Below, in pieces: positions 17,945-26,295 of a stretch of DNA of 64,000 bases; within the stretch, counting starts at the first letter, position 1; each line of letters starts with the position of its first letter. The notes under the pieces were generated by a model. The model did no database searches and had not been told where the DNA came from. It saw only the letters and a list, made by a program, of their open reading frames with translations. Location of the stretch: contig NZ_KQ033922.1 in the NCBI RefSeq assembly GCF_000969825.1, forward strand, positions 164,600 to 228,599. Reading direction: 5' to 3'. The DNA comes from Parabacteroides gordonii MS-1 = DSM 23371 (lineage in GTDB: Bacteria > Bacteroidota > Bacteroidia > Bacteroidales > Tannerellaceae). A program made the position numbers and the translations under genes.

Positions 17945-18188
17945 TATCTTTGCATTGTCAAGAAAGATTGACTTCATCGATTTTAATAAATGCAACTAGT
18001 AGCATTTATTTTGGCTTAAATCTAAATTAAGCCGGTCGGCTAGTTATTCTGCCGACAACATTTTGCCCACTCTTACAAAAGTAAGTCTGTTGCAAGAAGT
18101 GGGAGGGAAACTTTTCTTCTAGAAGGGGGAAGAAAAGGGGTAGAGTATCTCTTCGATCCTTATTATAATCATTTTATTTATATAAAAT
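17945..18188 (+). promoter_or_regulatory. Promoter and structured leader of the HU-like gene
   Basis: A -7 box TATCTTTG (17945-17952) is followed by a ~230-nt leader with six successive short stems: GTCAA/TTGAC (17957-17972), AATAAATGC/GCATTTATT (17985-18010), GGCTTAA/TTAAGCC (18013-18033), GTCGGC/GCCGAC (18035-18056), CCCACT/AGTGGG (18066-18103) and CTTTTCTTC/GAAGAAAAG (18111-18137). No T-run terminator follows, so it is more likely a regulatory leader than an attenuator. Confidence 0.6.
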
Positions 18189-18644
18189 ATGGCACTAAAA
18201 TTCAGACGTGTCAAAAAGTCGTTCGGTTTCGATAAATCGAAGACCGAGAAGTATGTGGTGGTTCCCGAAAGGGCAACCCCAGTGGGATTTGAATATCTTT
18301 GCGAGCAAATCGCATTGATATCGGGTGTTAACAAAGGTATGGTGCGAGCAACCTTATTTGGGTTGGTTTCTTCCATGAAAACCTTCATTCAACAGGGGCA
18401 CACTGTGCAGGTGGAAGGATTCGGGAGTTTTATCCCGTCTTTTAATGCCAAGAGTAGCCTTGTTGAAAAGGATGCAAATGCTGAATCCATCCGAAAGATG
18501 AAATTACGTTTTGTTCCGTGTGCGGAACTGCGTGAAATGATGGAGCGGATGAGAATGGATTTCAATGACAAAGACAGTACTAACGATACTAAAGAATCTG
18601 ATTCTCCTTCCGGAGGTGAGGACGACAGACCAGTAATCGAATAG
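18189..18644 (+). CDS. HU-family-like DNA-binding protein
   Basis: 151 residues. About residues 30-125 fit the HU/IHF fold in its diverged Bacteroidetes form (SGVNKGMVRATLFGLVSSM as helices, then VQVEGFGSF as the start of the sheet). The C-terminal ~25 residues are acidic and probably disordered. Such proteins are usually nucleoid or regulatory factors of unknown target. Behind a long structured leader and before a strong terminator, the gene is monocistronic. Confidence 0.82.
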   Translation: MALKFRRVKKSFGFDKSKTEKYVVVPERATPVGFEYLCEQIALISGVNKGMVRATLFGLVSSMKTFIQQGHTVQVEGFGSFIPSFNAKSSLVEKDANAESIRKMKLRFVPCAELREMMERMRMDFNDKDSTNDTKESDSPSGGEDDRPVIE

Positions 18645-18667
18645 TTCACGATGTTATTTTAAAAGTT

Positions 18668-18711
18668 ACTCCCCGGGTCGATATTTTTCGACTCGGGGAG
18701 TTTTATTTTTT
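18668..18711 (+). terminator. Terminator of the HU-like gene
   Basis: A 14-bp stem (ACTCCCCGGGTCGA with TCGACTCGGGGAGT, one G-U pair) is followed by TTTATTTTT. Confidence 0.9.
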
Positions 18712-18742
18712 AGGGAAGCCTTGGAAATAAAGAAAAAGTCTA

Positions 18743-18750
18743 TATCTTTG
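18743..18750 (+). promoter_or_regulatory. Promoter -7 box of the structured RNA
   Basis: TATCTTTG, a consensus -7 box, lies directly upstream of the structured region at 18757-19039. Confidence 0.7.
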
Positions 18751-18756
18751 TCTCGT

Positions 18757-19039
18757 TCTCACGCCGATTTTACGGGTGGGAGCAGACATATATTTGAAAG
18801 GCGTTTATTGACGTCTTGTCTTCGGTATCTCAAACTTCGCAACTTTGAACAAAGAGAAGACAGGGCAGCGGTAGATGTCTGCGGTGATTTGTGAAATTGT
18901 ATACTTCATGCGTCTTTTGGCGCATGAATGTATATTTTTGTACATATCGGCGTGGGCTTCAACGTTGCTTATCCTCTTTGTTGGGCATGCGAAGGCCTGA
19001 GGTACGGGATAAGTGACAGACGAATCCCGCGCTTTTTTT
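18757..19039 (+). ncRNA. Structured RNA, leader or independent ncRNA
   Basis: About 285 nt between a consensus promoter and a 7-T run. Visible stems: a 5' hairpin (TTCTCAC 18756-18762 with GTGGGAG 18776-18782), TGTCTTC/GAAGACA (18817-18862), a strong hairpin at 18900-18934 (TCATGCG/CGCATGA plus TATAC/GTATA), and a final nested structure in which GCGTGGGCTTC (18950-18960) pairs with GAATCCCGCGC (19022-19032) and encloses CTTATCC/GGATAAG (18968-19013). The T-run at 19033-19039 directly follows. It could be a standalone RNA of the Bacteroidales-1 kind or an attenuating leader of the gene at 19098; I cannot assign the family. Confidence 0.6.
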
Positions 19040-19097
19040 GTATATGCTGATTTATAAGAACTAGTCACTAGTTATTAATATTTTAAATGTAAATCAG

Positions 19098-19952
19098 ATG
19101 AATACAAAAAGTATTTTTCTATTGTGTATGTGGCTCTTCGCCACATGTTTCTTGCAGGCACAGGATAAGATGCCGCAAGCAGTTAGTTACCAGGCTGTAG
19201 CACGTGATGCACAAGGTAAAGTGGTTGCCCAAAAGCCAATAGGCATCCAGGTTGAAATTCTGAAAGGTTCGACTACCGGCACTGTCGTTTTCTCCGAAAC
19301 GCATTCTCCAACAAGTAGCAAAACCGGAACGGTCAATCTCCTGATCGGTCAAGGTACACGCAAAACCGGTACATTCTCTTCCGTCGATTGGGGAGCAGAT
19401 ACCTATTATCTGCAATTAAGCATGGACTTGAACGGTGGAAGTAATTACGAAAAAGTTTCGACAACACAGATGTTGCCTGTTCCTTATGCGTTGTATGCAG
19501 CAAAGGCTGGAACGGTGGAAAATGGAGGTGGAAGCGGTAATGGTAGCGGTAATATCGCAAAATTTGTTATTATGTCAGATGATGACGCTGAAGAGCTAAC
19601 CAAAGTGTTGAGGGGAGATATAATAGAAGAGGAAGCAAATTCAATAGGGACAGGATACTTTAGTTTTGAACTGGATATTATATATTTAGATGGAACAGAT
19701 CAGGAGTTAGATGCTGTTATAGAAAATTGGCCCGCTGGAACTAAGATTGGAGATAGTTATGGGACAGAAGATGAACCTTACGGAGAACATGTCCTATTGC
19801 CTTCTACATCAATGTGGCATCACTGTCTTATATCTGCTTATAATATACCGAAAGGAACTCATGAACTGAAAATGCTTATAAAGAATAAATATGGTACTAT
19901 ACTAAAGGAATATCCTTTTACACTGAAAATTATTGATAGAAAATATGAATAA
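19098..19952 (+). CDS. Secreted protein with Bacteroidetes adhesin-like domain
   Basis: 284 residues with a signal peptide (about 1-21, ending LQAQ). Residues about 26-135 form a beta-rich domain common in secreted Bacteroidetes proteins (VSYQAVARDAQGKVV, then VNLLIGQGT, VDWGADTYYLQ and a closing LPVPYALYAAKAG). A Gly/Ser linker follows, then an unrecognised C-terminal domain (about 155-284) that is AT-richer. The gene overlaps the next one and the two are probably co-expressed at the surface. Confidence 0.75.
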   Translation: MNTKSIFLLCMWLFATCFLQAQDKMPQAVSYQAVARDAQGKVVAQKPIGIQVEILKGSTTGTVVFSETHSPTSSKTGTVNLLIGQGTRKTGTFSSVDWGADTYYLQLSMDLNGGSNYEKVSTTQMLPVPYALYAAKAGTVENGGGSGNGSGNIAKFVIMSDDDAEELTKVLRGDIIEEEANSIGTGYFSFELDIIYLDGTDQELDAVIENWPAGTKIGDSYGTEDEPYGEHVLLPSTSMWHHCLISAYNIPKGTHELKMLIKNKYGTILKEYPFTLKIIDRKYE

Positions 19953-20655
19953 CATGAAATATCGACTAATTTTCATTTCATCCTTCTTTCTTCTTCCCGC
20001 TCTTCAAGCCCAAGTATTGGACGGAACTTTTAGTTTTATAGGAGAAGAAACAGCTACTTCCGATATTCTATTGACAGCTATCGGAGGTCAACCTTTTGAA
20101 GGTATGACTGTTGAAGCGCCGTTATCTTACGGTTTTATCGAGGTGGTTTCCACAGCCAACGAATATACGAACGTCTCGGCTCTAACTTTAGAAAAAGATC
20201 TGGTTTCGGCGGAGGTTGGGGAGCAGTTGCAACTGACAGCTGCTTTTTCTCCGGCAGAGGTGGATAACCCGATGCTCGGTTGGTATTCGTCAGATCCTTC
20301 GGTAGTGGGGGTAAAGGATGGTGTTGTTTCTGCCTTGCAAGAGGGAAAGGCTACGGTAACGGTCGTTTCGGCTAGCGGTGTTTTTGCAGATCAGTGCGAG
20401 GTGACGGTCAAGTCCGATCCTACTTCAATAGAAATGGTGAATAGCAGCAACCGCATATATCCTACTGTTACCAAGGATTATCTTTATGCCGATTTGCAAC
20501 AACCACAAACGATTTATATCATAAATGTATCAGGTAAAGTATGTGAAAAAATCCAGTGTCAGACTGGACGGAATACAATCACGATGCAGACATATCCTAC
20601 CGGAGTCTATTTTATCCGCATGGATAGTGAAGTCGTTAAAGTGATAAAACGGTAG
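19945..20655 (+). CDS. Secreted protein with Ig-like domain and type IX tail
   Basis: 236 residues from the ATG at 19945 (an ATG at 19954 is an alternative; the frame also opens from a TTG at 19933). Signal peptide ends near LQAQ. A BIG2-type Ig-like domain (about 75-160, EVGEQLQLTAAFSP and DGVVSALQEGKATVTVVS) precedes a ~70-residue type IX secretion sorting domain (IYPTVTKDYLYADL, then YIINVSGK and PTGVYFIRM). The product should be exported and attached by the type IX system. It overlaps the previous gene by 8 bp. Confidence 0.85.
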   Translation: MNNMKYRLIFISSFFLLPALQAQVLDGTFSFIGEETATSDILLTAIGGQPFEGMTVEAPLSYGFIEVVSTANEYTNVSALTLEKDLVSAEVGEQLQLTAAFSPAEVDNPMLGWYSSDPSVVGVKDGVVSALQEGKATVTVVSASGVFADQCEVTVKSDPTSIEMVNSSNRIYPTVTKDYLYADLQQPQTIYIINVSGKVCEKIQCQTGRNTITMQTYPTGVYFIRMDSEVVKVIKR

Positions 20656-20858
20656 AATCGTATCATTCTGCCAACCCAAACTTTTCTCCGGAGTAATTGG
20701 ATTTCTTCCCGATTGCTACCGGAGTTTTTATAGTATAAATATGCTGTAAAAACATTTTCCTGGGTGATCCATTGAAAGTATCCTTTGGATGGTGAAATTA
20801 TCGCTACGATATGTAATATAACAGAGTTGTCGAATCATTATAAATAGGAAGAATTGAT

Positions 20859-21206
20859 ATGAGTGCTATTGGACAAGGGGGAGATCCCCAAATGACTGCT
20901 AATAATCTTACTCCCGCATACCCGACTCACCCGGGGGAGATTTTGAAAGATGAGATAGAGTATAGGGGAATATCACAGCGTAAGCTGGCGAAACAAATGG
21001 GGTTAGCATATTCTGTTTTGAACGAAATCTTGAACGGGCATCGTCCAGTCACAGAAAAGACAGCTTTACTTTTTGAGGCCGTTTTGGGGGTCGATGCAGA
21101 ACCGTTGATGCGCCTTCAACTTAAATACAATATGCAGGCCACCCGCAAAGACAAGACTTTTATGGAGCGACTGGCTGAAGTGCGTAAAATTGCTGCAGTG
21201 CTTTGA
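20859..21206 (+). CDS. HigA/VapI-type XRE antitoxin, apparently solitary
   Basis: 115 residues. The pattern PTHPGEILKDEI, then ISQRKLAKQMGLAYSVLNEILNG, is the HTH of the HigA addiction-module family, with about 30 residues of helical tail. The start is preceded by AGGAAG. The 200 bp upstream do not contain a HigB frame, so the toxin is absent or unrecognisable. It may act as a simple repressor. Confidence 0.85.
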   Translation: MSAIGQGGDPQMTANNLTPAYPTHPGEILKDEIEYRGISQRKLAKQMGLAYSVLNEILNGHRPVTEKTALLFEAVLGVDAEPLMRLQLKYNMQATRKDKTFMERLAEVRKIAAVL

Positions 21207-21261
21207 GTTTAGAAAATATTATCCGTGTGAATAGTGAAATCTTAGCATAGTAATATGTCGT

Positions 21262-21432
21262 AAAAACATGTTATGCAGCATATATTTGTTAAATCATATT
21301 AAAGGTGTGAGAAAAACAAGCGAAATATTATGCTACATAACATAAAGTCTCTATATTTGCACTGTGTTTTTCATGGTATTAGATTTAAGGTTAACAATGA
21401 AGATTGGCTGTCCGTGATGGATAGCCTTTTTT
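21262..21432 (+). repeat. Multi-copy palindrome-promoter-RNA unit, copy B
   Basis: The best preserved copy. A palindrome (GTTATGCAGCATA at 21270-21282 against TATGCTACATAAC ending 21341) encloses the TTGTTAAATCATATTAAAGG centre. The promoter -7 box TATATTTG is at 21352-21359. It is nearly identical to copy A at 8212-8373. Confidence 0.85.
21365..21432 (+). ncRNA. Putative short RNA, copy B
   Basis: The segment after the -7 box is identical to copy A through the terminator stem GGCTGTCC/GGATAGCC (21406-21426) and six T. Conservation of the ~40-nt unpaired 5' part between copies 13 kb apart, while flanking DNA differs, suggests function as RNA. Confidence 0.6.
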
Positions 21433-21474
21433 GCGTTTATAGGGATGTTGATCTTTGTATCCGTAGAAAAATCT

Positions 21475-21482
21475 TATCTTTG
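21475..21482 (+). promoter_or_regulatory. Promoter -7 box for the FHA gene
   Basis: TATCTTTG lies 35 nt upstream of the ATG at 21517 and excludes the longer frame from 21445. Confidence 0.65.
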
Positions 21483-21516
21483 TACTCCTTTAAACGTAAA
21501 TGCTTCAAATAAAGAT

Positions 21517-22062
21517 ATGAAAAGAATATTCTGCCCCAAATGTGATAATCAGTTATCGTTCGATGAAACTAAATATCCGGATGGACAAGTGTTGGCTTTT
21601 GTGTGCCCTCAATGCGGTTCCCAATTTAAGATAAAACTTGGAAGAAAGACCGTGCGTACGGAGTCTGGCCAGGAGAAAGAGGTGAAAGAACCGGATTTCT
21701 CTTGTGGCTACATTACTGTGATAGAAAATGCGTTTGGTTTTAAACAGGATCTGCCGCTTGTGATGGGGGATAATGTGATTGGCCGTCGTAACAAAGATAC
21801 AGAGGGAGTAGACGCTCCGATTATTACCGCCGATCCCAGTGTAGGGCGTAAGCATTGCATTATTAATGTGAAAAAGAACAAAGAAGGCAAATTTATTTAT
21901 ACCGTCCGCGACTTTCCCAGTCTTACAGGTACTTTCTACCGGAGTGTTCTGCTGGGGAAAAAGGAGCAGGTACGAATAGGAGAGGGAGCTATCATTACTA
22001 TGGGAGCTACTACTTTTATTTTACATACGGCAAATGAAGGAGAGGAAGAAGAGGATTTTTAA
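21517..22062 (+). CDS. FHA-domain protein with N-terminal zinc ribbon
   Basis: 181 residues. Two CxxC pairs (CPKC at 5-8 and CPQC at about 34-37) form a zinc ribbon. An FHA domain occupies about residues 75-172, with GRRN and the SVGRKHCII core that binds phosphothreonine. No membrane segment is seen. It would read a phosphorylation or protein-interaction signal in the cytoplasm; no kinase gene is nearby. The C-terminus is acidic. Confidence 0.85.
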   Translation: MKRIFCPKCDNQLSFDETKYPDGQVLAFVCPQCGSQFKIKLGRKTVRTESGQEKEVKEPDFSCGYITVIENAFGFKQDLPLVMGDNVIGRRNKDTEGVDAPIITADPSVGRKHCIINVKKNKEGKFIYTVRDFPSLTGTFYRSVLLGKKEQVRIGEGAIITMGATTFILHTANEGEEEEDF

Positions 22063-22064
22063 AT

Positions 22065-22198
22065 AAACTTTAGACGCTGTACCGGAGTGAAAATAGTCTC
22101 TTACATCAGGGCGATAAGGGAGATAGGGGGAATTGGCGTAGGTTTCGGGAGAGATGGATACAAGATTTCCTTTCATCTCCGGTACAGTTCTAAAGTTT
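22065..22198. repeat. Inverted-repeat element after the FHA gene
   Basis: Arms of 28 nt (22065-22092 and 22171-22198) match in inverted orientation with two small differences; the shared core is CTGTACCGGAG with flanking ACTTTAGA. The 78-bp centre is G-rich. It begins 2 bp after the FHA stop. It could act as a terminator structure or be a small mobile remnant. From 22199 to the MFS promoter nothing else is recognised. Confidence 0.65.
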
Positions 22199-22496
22199 AA
22201 TTCTCATTATTCATGCTTTTTGTTTAGTTGTTCAACGATAAAACAACTGGAAGGCCGTTTGGCTCAAAGTAGTTTACATAAAGAATCAAAAAGAACTGAA
22301 AGAAAGGTTCTGCTAAAAGCCAGTGTTAATGCAGGTAGTGCTTTATAAACCAAAGCAGGGGACTCCTTTCTTGCAGTAAATCTAAATGTTAATTGGAATA
22401 TTTTTACAATTGATTTCTGCCTGTTTTTAACACTTCTGACTTACTATTTCGTCTAATTATACCGGACGGAAGGTTCCTTATCCATTATTTTATATG

Positions 22497-22504
22497 TACT
22501 TTTG
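22497..22504 (+). promoter_or_regulatory. Promoter -7 box for the MFS gene
   Basis: TACTTTTG, fitting TAnnTTTG, is 27 nt before the start codon at 22532. Confidence 0.55.
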
Positions 22505-22531
22505 CGGCTCAATAGGCAATAGAGGTTACAA

Positions 22532-23749
22532 ATGGGACAAAATAAGGTAGAGTCGGCAAGTGGGATTACCTTCCGGATTTTAATTGCGTTGAGCATATCG
22601 CATTGTATAAACGATTCGTTACAATCTGTTATTACAGCAGTTTATCCGTTATTTAAAGACGATCTGGCATTGAGTTTCGCACAGATCGGATTGATTACAT
22701 TGGTTTATCAATCTGCGGCTTCCGTATTTCAGCCGCTTACCGGGTTGTATTTCGACAAGCATCCTTCTCCGTGGTCGTTGCCCATCGGGATGAGTTTTAC
22801 TCTGATCGGTTTGCTCAGTCTGGCGTTTGCCAACTCCTTACATTGGGTGCTGTGTTCTGTCGCTTTGATCGGGGTAGGGTCGTCGATATTCCATCCGGAA
22901 GCGTCGCGGTTGACATCGTTGGCTTCGGGAGGGAAGAGAGGGCTGGCGCAATCGCTGTTTCAGGTAGGAGGGAACCTGGGAGGGTCGTTGGGGCCGTTGC
23001 TGGTGGCTATTCTGGTGGCTCCTTACGGGAGAAAGCATATTGCTTTGTTTTCTATCCTGGCTTTTGTGGCTATTCTGATAATGACTTCGGTAGGACGTTG
23101 GTACAAAGGCTTGCTTCTGCGGTTTAAGCGCGAGGATGTTGGTTCTTCAAAGTCTCATATTGAAATGCCGTTACCTCTGGGGAAAACTGTTTTTTCCATT
23201 TCCATCCTGTTGATCCTGATCTTCTCCAAATATATTTACATGGCCAGCCTGAACAGTTACTATACGTTCTATCTGATCGAGAAGTTCGGTGTGAGTGTTC
23301 AGTCTTCGCAGTTGTTCTTATTTATCTTTCTGATAGCGACTGCGCTTGGTACACTAATGGGAGGACCGATCGGTGATAAGGTGGGACGTAAATATGTTAT
23401 CTGGGCTTCCATCCTGGGGGCGGCACCTTTTTCTTTATTGATGCCGCATGTACATAGCTTGTATCTGACGGCTGTACTTAGTTTTTGTGTCGGACTGACT
23501 TTATCTTCTGCTTTTCCGGCTATTCTGGTCTATGCACAAGAGTTGCTGCCTTATAAGTTGGGACTTATCTCCGGATTGTTTTTCGGATTTGCTTTTGGCG
23601 TGGCAGGGATCGCTTCGGCTGTATTGGGGAATCTGGCCGACCATTATGGTATTGAAAGTGTATATAATGTTTGTGCTTATATGCCGTTGATCGGGCTGGT
23701 CACCTGGTTTTTGCCCGACTTGAAGAAAGCCTCTAAAAAAGGAAGTTAG
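22532..23749 (+). CDS. MFS transporter, fosmidomycin-resistance-like
   Basis: 405 residues with about 12 hydrophobic segments. The first helices (SHCINDSLQSVITAVYPLF), the GLYFDKHPSPW loop and VGSSIFHPEASRL resemble the Fsr-type branch of the major facilitator family, which exports small drugs. GGPIGDKVGRK between helices 8 and 9 is the MFS loop signature. The physiological substrate is unknown. Confidence 0.88.
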   Translation: MGQNKVESASGITFRILIALSISHCINDSLQSVITAVYPLFKDDLALSFAQIGLITLVYQSAASVFQPLTGLYFDKHPSPWSLPIGMSFTLIGLLSLAFANSLHWVLCSVALIGVGSSIFHPEASRLTSLASGGKRGLAQSLFQVGGNLGGSLGPLLVAILVAPYGRKHIALFSILAFVAILIMTSVGRWYKGLLLRFKREDVGSSKSHIEMPLPLGKTVFSISILLILIFSKYIYMASLNSYYTFYLIEKFGVSVQSSQLFLFIFLIATALGTLMGGPIGDKVGRKYVIWASILGAAPFSLLMPHVHSLYLTAVLSFCVGLTLSSAFPAILVYAQELLPYKLGLISGLFFGFAFGVAGIASAVLGNLADHYGIESVYNVCAYMPLIGLVTWFLPDLKKASKKGS

Positions 23750-23821
23750 CCCGCTGAACAATACCCGAGAGGGCTTTGTTATTAATCATAAATTTCGCAC
23801 AAACTAAATTTAAACGCATTT

Positions 23822-25255
23822 ATGATTAATAACTTAACGCATTTCAGTATTGGCTTGCTACTCTTTTTCCCTGCCGTTACTTTTGCCCAGACAGAGACTG
23901 TCGACCTGAGTCTGGAACAGTCGATGGAGCTGCTTCAAAAGGAGAACCGGAGCATTCGGATAGCAGGAAAAGAGGTGGAGTTAGCAAAGAACGAACACCA
24001 GAAGCTGAACTCTTTCTGGTATCCTTCCGTCAGTGCAGCCGGTGCCTTTGTACATATGTCGAATCCGGTGGAGGTAAGACAGCCGCTGGATCAATTCACC
24101 GATCCTGCAAAAGATTTTGTTCATTCCATCATCCCCGACGATCAGTTTATCTCCTCTATTCTGGATAAGATCGGGCAGAACACACTGACACTTCCGCTTA
24201 TCTCACAAAATATCACGTCCGTCGATGCCAATGTTACCTGGCCGCTTTTTACCGGGGGAAAACGTATTTGGGGTAGTAAGATCGGAAAGACGATGGTCAA
24301 TATAGCCGAAGTCAACCGTGAACAGGTAAATGCCAACCAGCAATCGTTGCTGATTGAAAGTTATTTCGGCTTACGTCTCGGCCAACGGGTGGTTGCCGTG
24401 AAGGAAGCTACTTACAATTCCCTGAAAACACATTACGACCAGGCTCTCAAACTGGAACAGAACGGAATGATAAACCGTGCCGAACGTCTCTTTGCCCAGG
24501 TAAGCATGGATGAGGCCAAGCGCGAATTGGAATCTTCCCGCAAGGATCTGGAGGTCGCTGCACAGGCATTGAAAAGTCTGTTGAATATGGAGGAAGGAAA
24601 AGAGATCAGTACGACGACCTCCCTGTTTATAAACGAGAACATCCCTTCCGCCGATTACTTTAAAGAGTTAGTCCCCGCCAACAACTACCTGGTCAACCAA
24701 TTGAAACTACAGGAAAATATAGCAGGGAATGAACTGAAGATCGGCCGTTCCGGTTATCTCCCGGAAATCGCCCTGTTCGGAAAACAAACGCTTTACTCGC
24801 ATGGCGTGGATAAATACCTGATGCCCCGTACAATGATAGGTATCGGCTTTACCTGGAATATATTCGACGGACTGAACCGCGAAAAGAAGATCCGCCAAGC
24901 CCGCCTGACCAGCCAGACACTGGCTATCGGGAAAGACAAAGCGGTGACGGATCTGAAAGTAGGAGTAGACAAGTACTACACCCAGCTCCAGAATGCGCTC
25001 GATAATGTAAAAGCCCTGAATACAACGCTCGAAATGAGTAACGAACTGGTTCGTATCCGCCAGAAGTCTTTTCAGGAAGGAATGGCGACCTCTACCGAGG
25101 TGGTGGATGCAGAGGTGATGCTGTCGAAGGTAAAGACCGCTTTTCTGCTGGCCTATTACCAGTATGATGTCGCATTGATCAACCTGCTGTCTATCTGCGG
25201 TATCCCGGAAGCATTCCATCAGTACCGGCTGGAAGGAACGACAGAGATAATATGA
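23822..25255 (+). CDS. TolC-family outer-membrane efflux protein
   Basis: 477 residues. Signal peptide (about 1-22), then two long helical repeats typical of TolC channels (about 30-250 and 270-465) with the signature LSLEQSMELLQKENRSIR at the start. It would form the outer-membrane duct for the HlyD protein and the two permeases encoded next; the four genes are consecutive with gaps of at most 35 bp. Confidence 0.93.
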   Translation: MINNLTHFSIGLLLFFPAVTFAQTETVDLSLEQSMELLQKENRSIRIAGKEVELAKNEHQKLNSFWYPSVSAAGAFVHMSNPVEVRQPLDQFTDPAKDFVHSIIPDDQFISSILDKIGQNTLTLPLISQNITSVDANVTWPLFTGGKRIWGSKIGKTMVNIAEVNREQVNANQQSLLIESYFGLRLGQRVVAVKEATYNSLKTHYDQALKLEQNGMINRAERLFAQVSMDEAKRELESSRKDLEVAAQALKSLLNMEEGKEISTTTSLFINENIPSADYFKELVPANNYLVNQLKLQENIAGNELKIGRSGYLPEIALFGKQTLYSHGVDKYLMPRTMIGIGFTWNIFDGLNREKKIRQARLTSQTLAIGKDKAVTDLKVGVDKYYTQLQNALDNVKALNTTLEMSNELVRIRQKSFQEGMATSTEVVDAEVMLSKVKTAFLLAYYQYDVALINLLSICGIPEAFHQYRLEGTTEII

Positions 25256-25290
25256 AACAAATCGAATAAAACTAAACACAAATAATAATT

Positions 25291-26283
25291 ATGGATAATA
25301 CAAAGAAATACCTGACGATCTCCTTTATCGTGGTGCTGGTCGCCGTCATAATCATATCCGGTGTCGGAATGCTTTTGTTGAAGAAGAAGCCGGTCATCCT
25401 GCAAGGCCAGATCGAGGCGACTGAAATACGCATATCCGGTAAACTGCCCGGACGTATCGATACCTTTTTGGTGAAAGAAGGACAGAATGTAAAGGCCGGC
25501 GATACGCTTGTCGTGATCAATAGTCCCGAAGCCATGGCAAAATATCAGCAGGTGAACGCATTGGAGAACATCGCCCGGTTCCAGAATCAAAAGATAGACC
25601 AGGGAACCCGGAAGCAGATCGTCGCCTCTGTGCTTCAACTGTGGAACAAATCGAAATCCGACCTTCAGCTGGCTAAAACAACTTACGACCGTATTACGGC
25701 TCTTTATAAAGACAGTGTAGTCACTTCCCAACGCAAAGACGAAGTGGAAGCCCTCTATAATGCCGCCGTCGCCAACGAGCGGGCGTGCTATAATGAATAC
25801 CAGATGGCGCTGGACGGTGCACAGATACAGGATAAAGAAAGCGCCCGTTCGCTGGTGACAGCCGCACAGGGTACCGTCAGCGAAGTGGAAGCCCTTTTGC
25901 AGGATGCCCGCCTGGTAGCTCCCGAATCCGGCCAGATCTCCACTATCTTCCCGAAACGCGGTGAACTGGTTGGAGCCGGCATGCCTATCATGAACCTGGT
26001 CGTACTGGATGATGTACACGTCGTACTGAATGTGCGTGAAGACCGCCTTCCCTTATTCAAAATGGGAGGCACCTTTAAAGCGGATGTTCCCGCTATCGCG
26101 ACAAAAGATATTGAGTTTAAAATTAATTATGTCAGTCCCCTGGGCAGTTTTGCCACCTGGAAATCGACTAAACAAACCGGAAGCTACGACTTGCGGACAT
26201 TCGAAATCCATGCCCTTCCCGTAAAGCCGGTCGACGGACTGCGCCCGGGAATGTCAGTCCTGGTTAACTTGGGAGAACAGTAA
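25291..26283 (+). CDS. HlyD/EmrA-type membrane fusion protein
   Basis: 330 residues. One N-terminal membrane helix (about 10-30), a biotinyl-lipoyl-like half motif (about 45-80, GRIDTFLVKEGQNVKAGDTLVVI), a helical hairpin (about 80-200) and the returning lipoyl and beta-barrel domains (about 205-330). It bridges inner-membrane permeases and the TolC-type channel across the periplasm. Confidence 0.93.
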   Translation: MDNTKKYLTISFIVVLVAVIIISGVGMLLLKKKPVILQGQIEATEIRISGKLPGRIDTFLVKEGQNVKAGDTLVVINSPEAMAKYQQVNALENIARFQNQKIDQGTRKQIVASVLQLWNKSKSDLQLAKTTYDRITALYKDSVVTSQRKDEVEALYNAAVANERACYNEYQMALDGAQIQDKESARSLVTAAQGTVSEVEALLQDARLVAPESGQISTIFPKRGELVGAGMPIMNLVVLDDVHVVLNVREDRLPLFKMGGTFKADVPAIATKDIEFKINYVSPLGSFATWKSTKQTGSYDLRTFEIHALPVKPVDGLRPGMSVLVNLGEQ

Positions 26284-26295
26284 TCGGTGCCGTCT

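Noticed and set aside
20660..20858. Toxin gene upstream of the lone HigA
   Set aside because: No frame longer than a few dozen codons and none with the RelE/HigB pattern.
22154..22348. Open frame before the MFS gene
   Set aside because: It begins in one arm of the inverted repeat and has no promoter, ribosome site or recognisable sequence.
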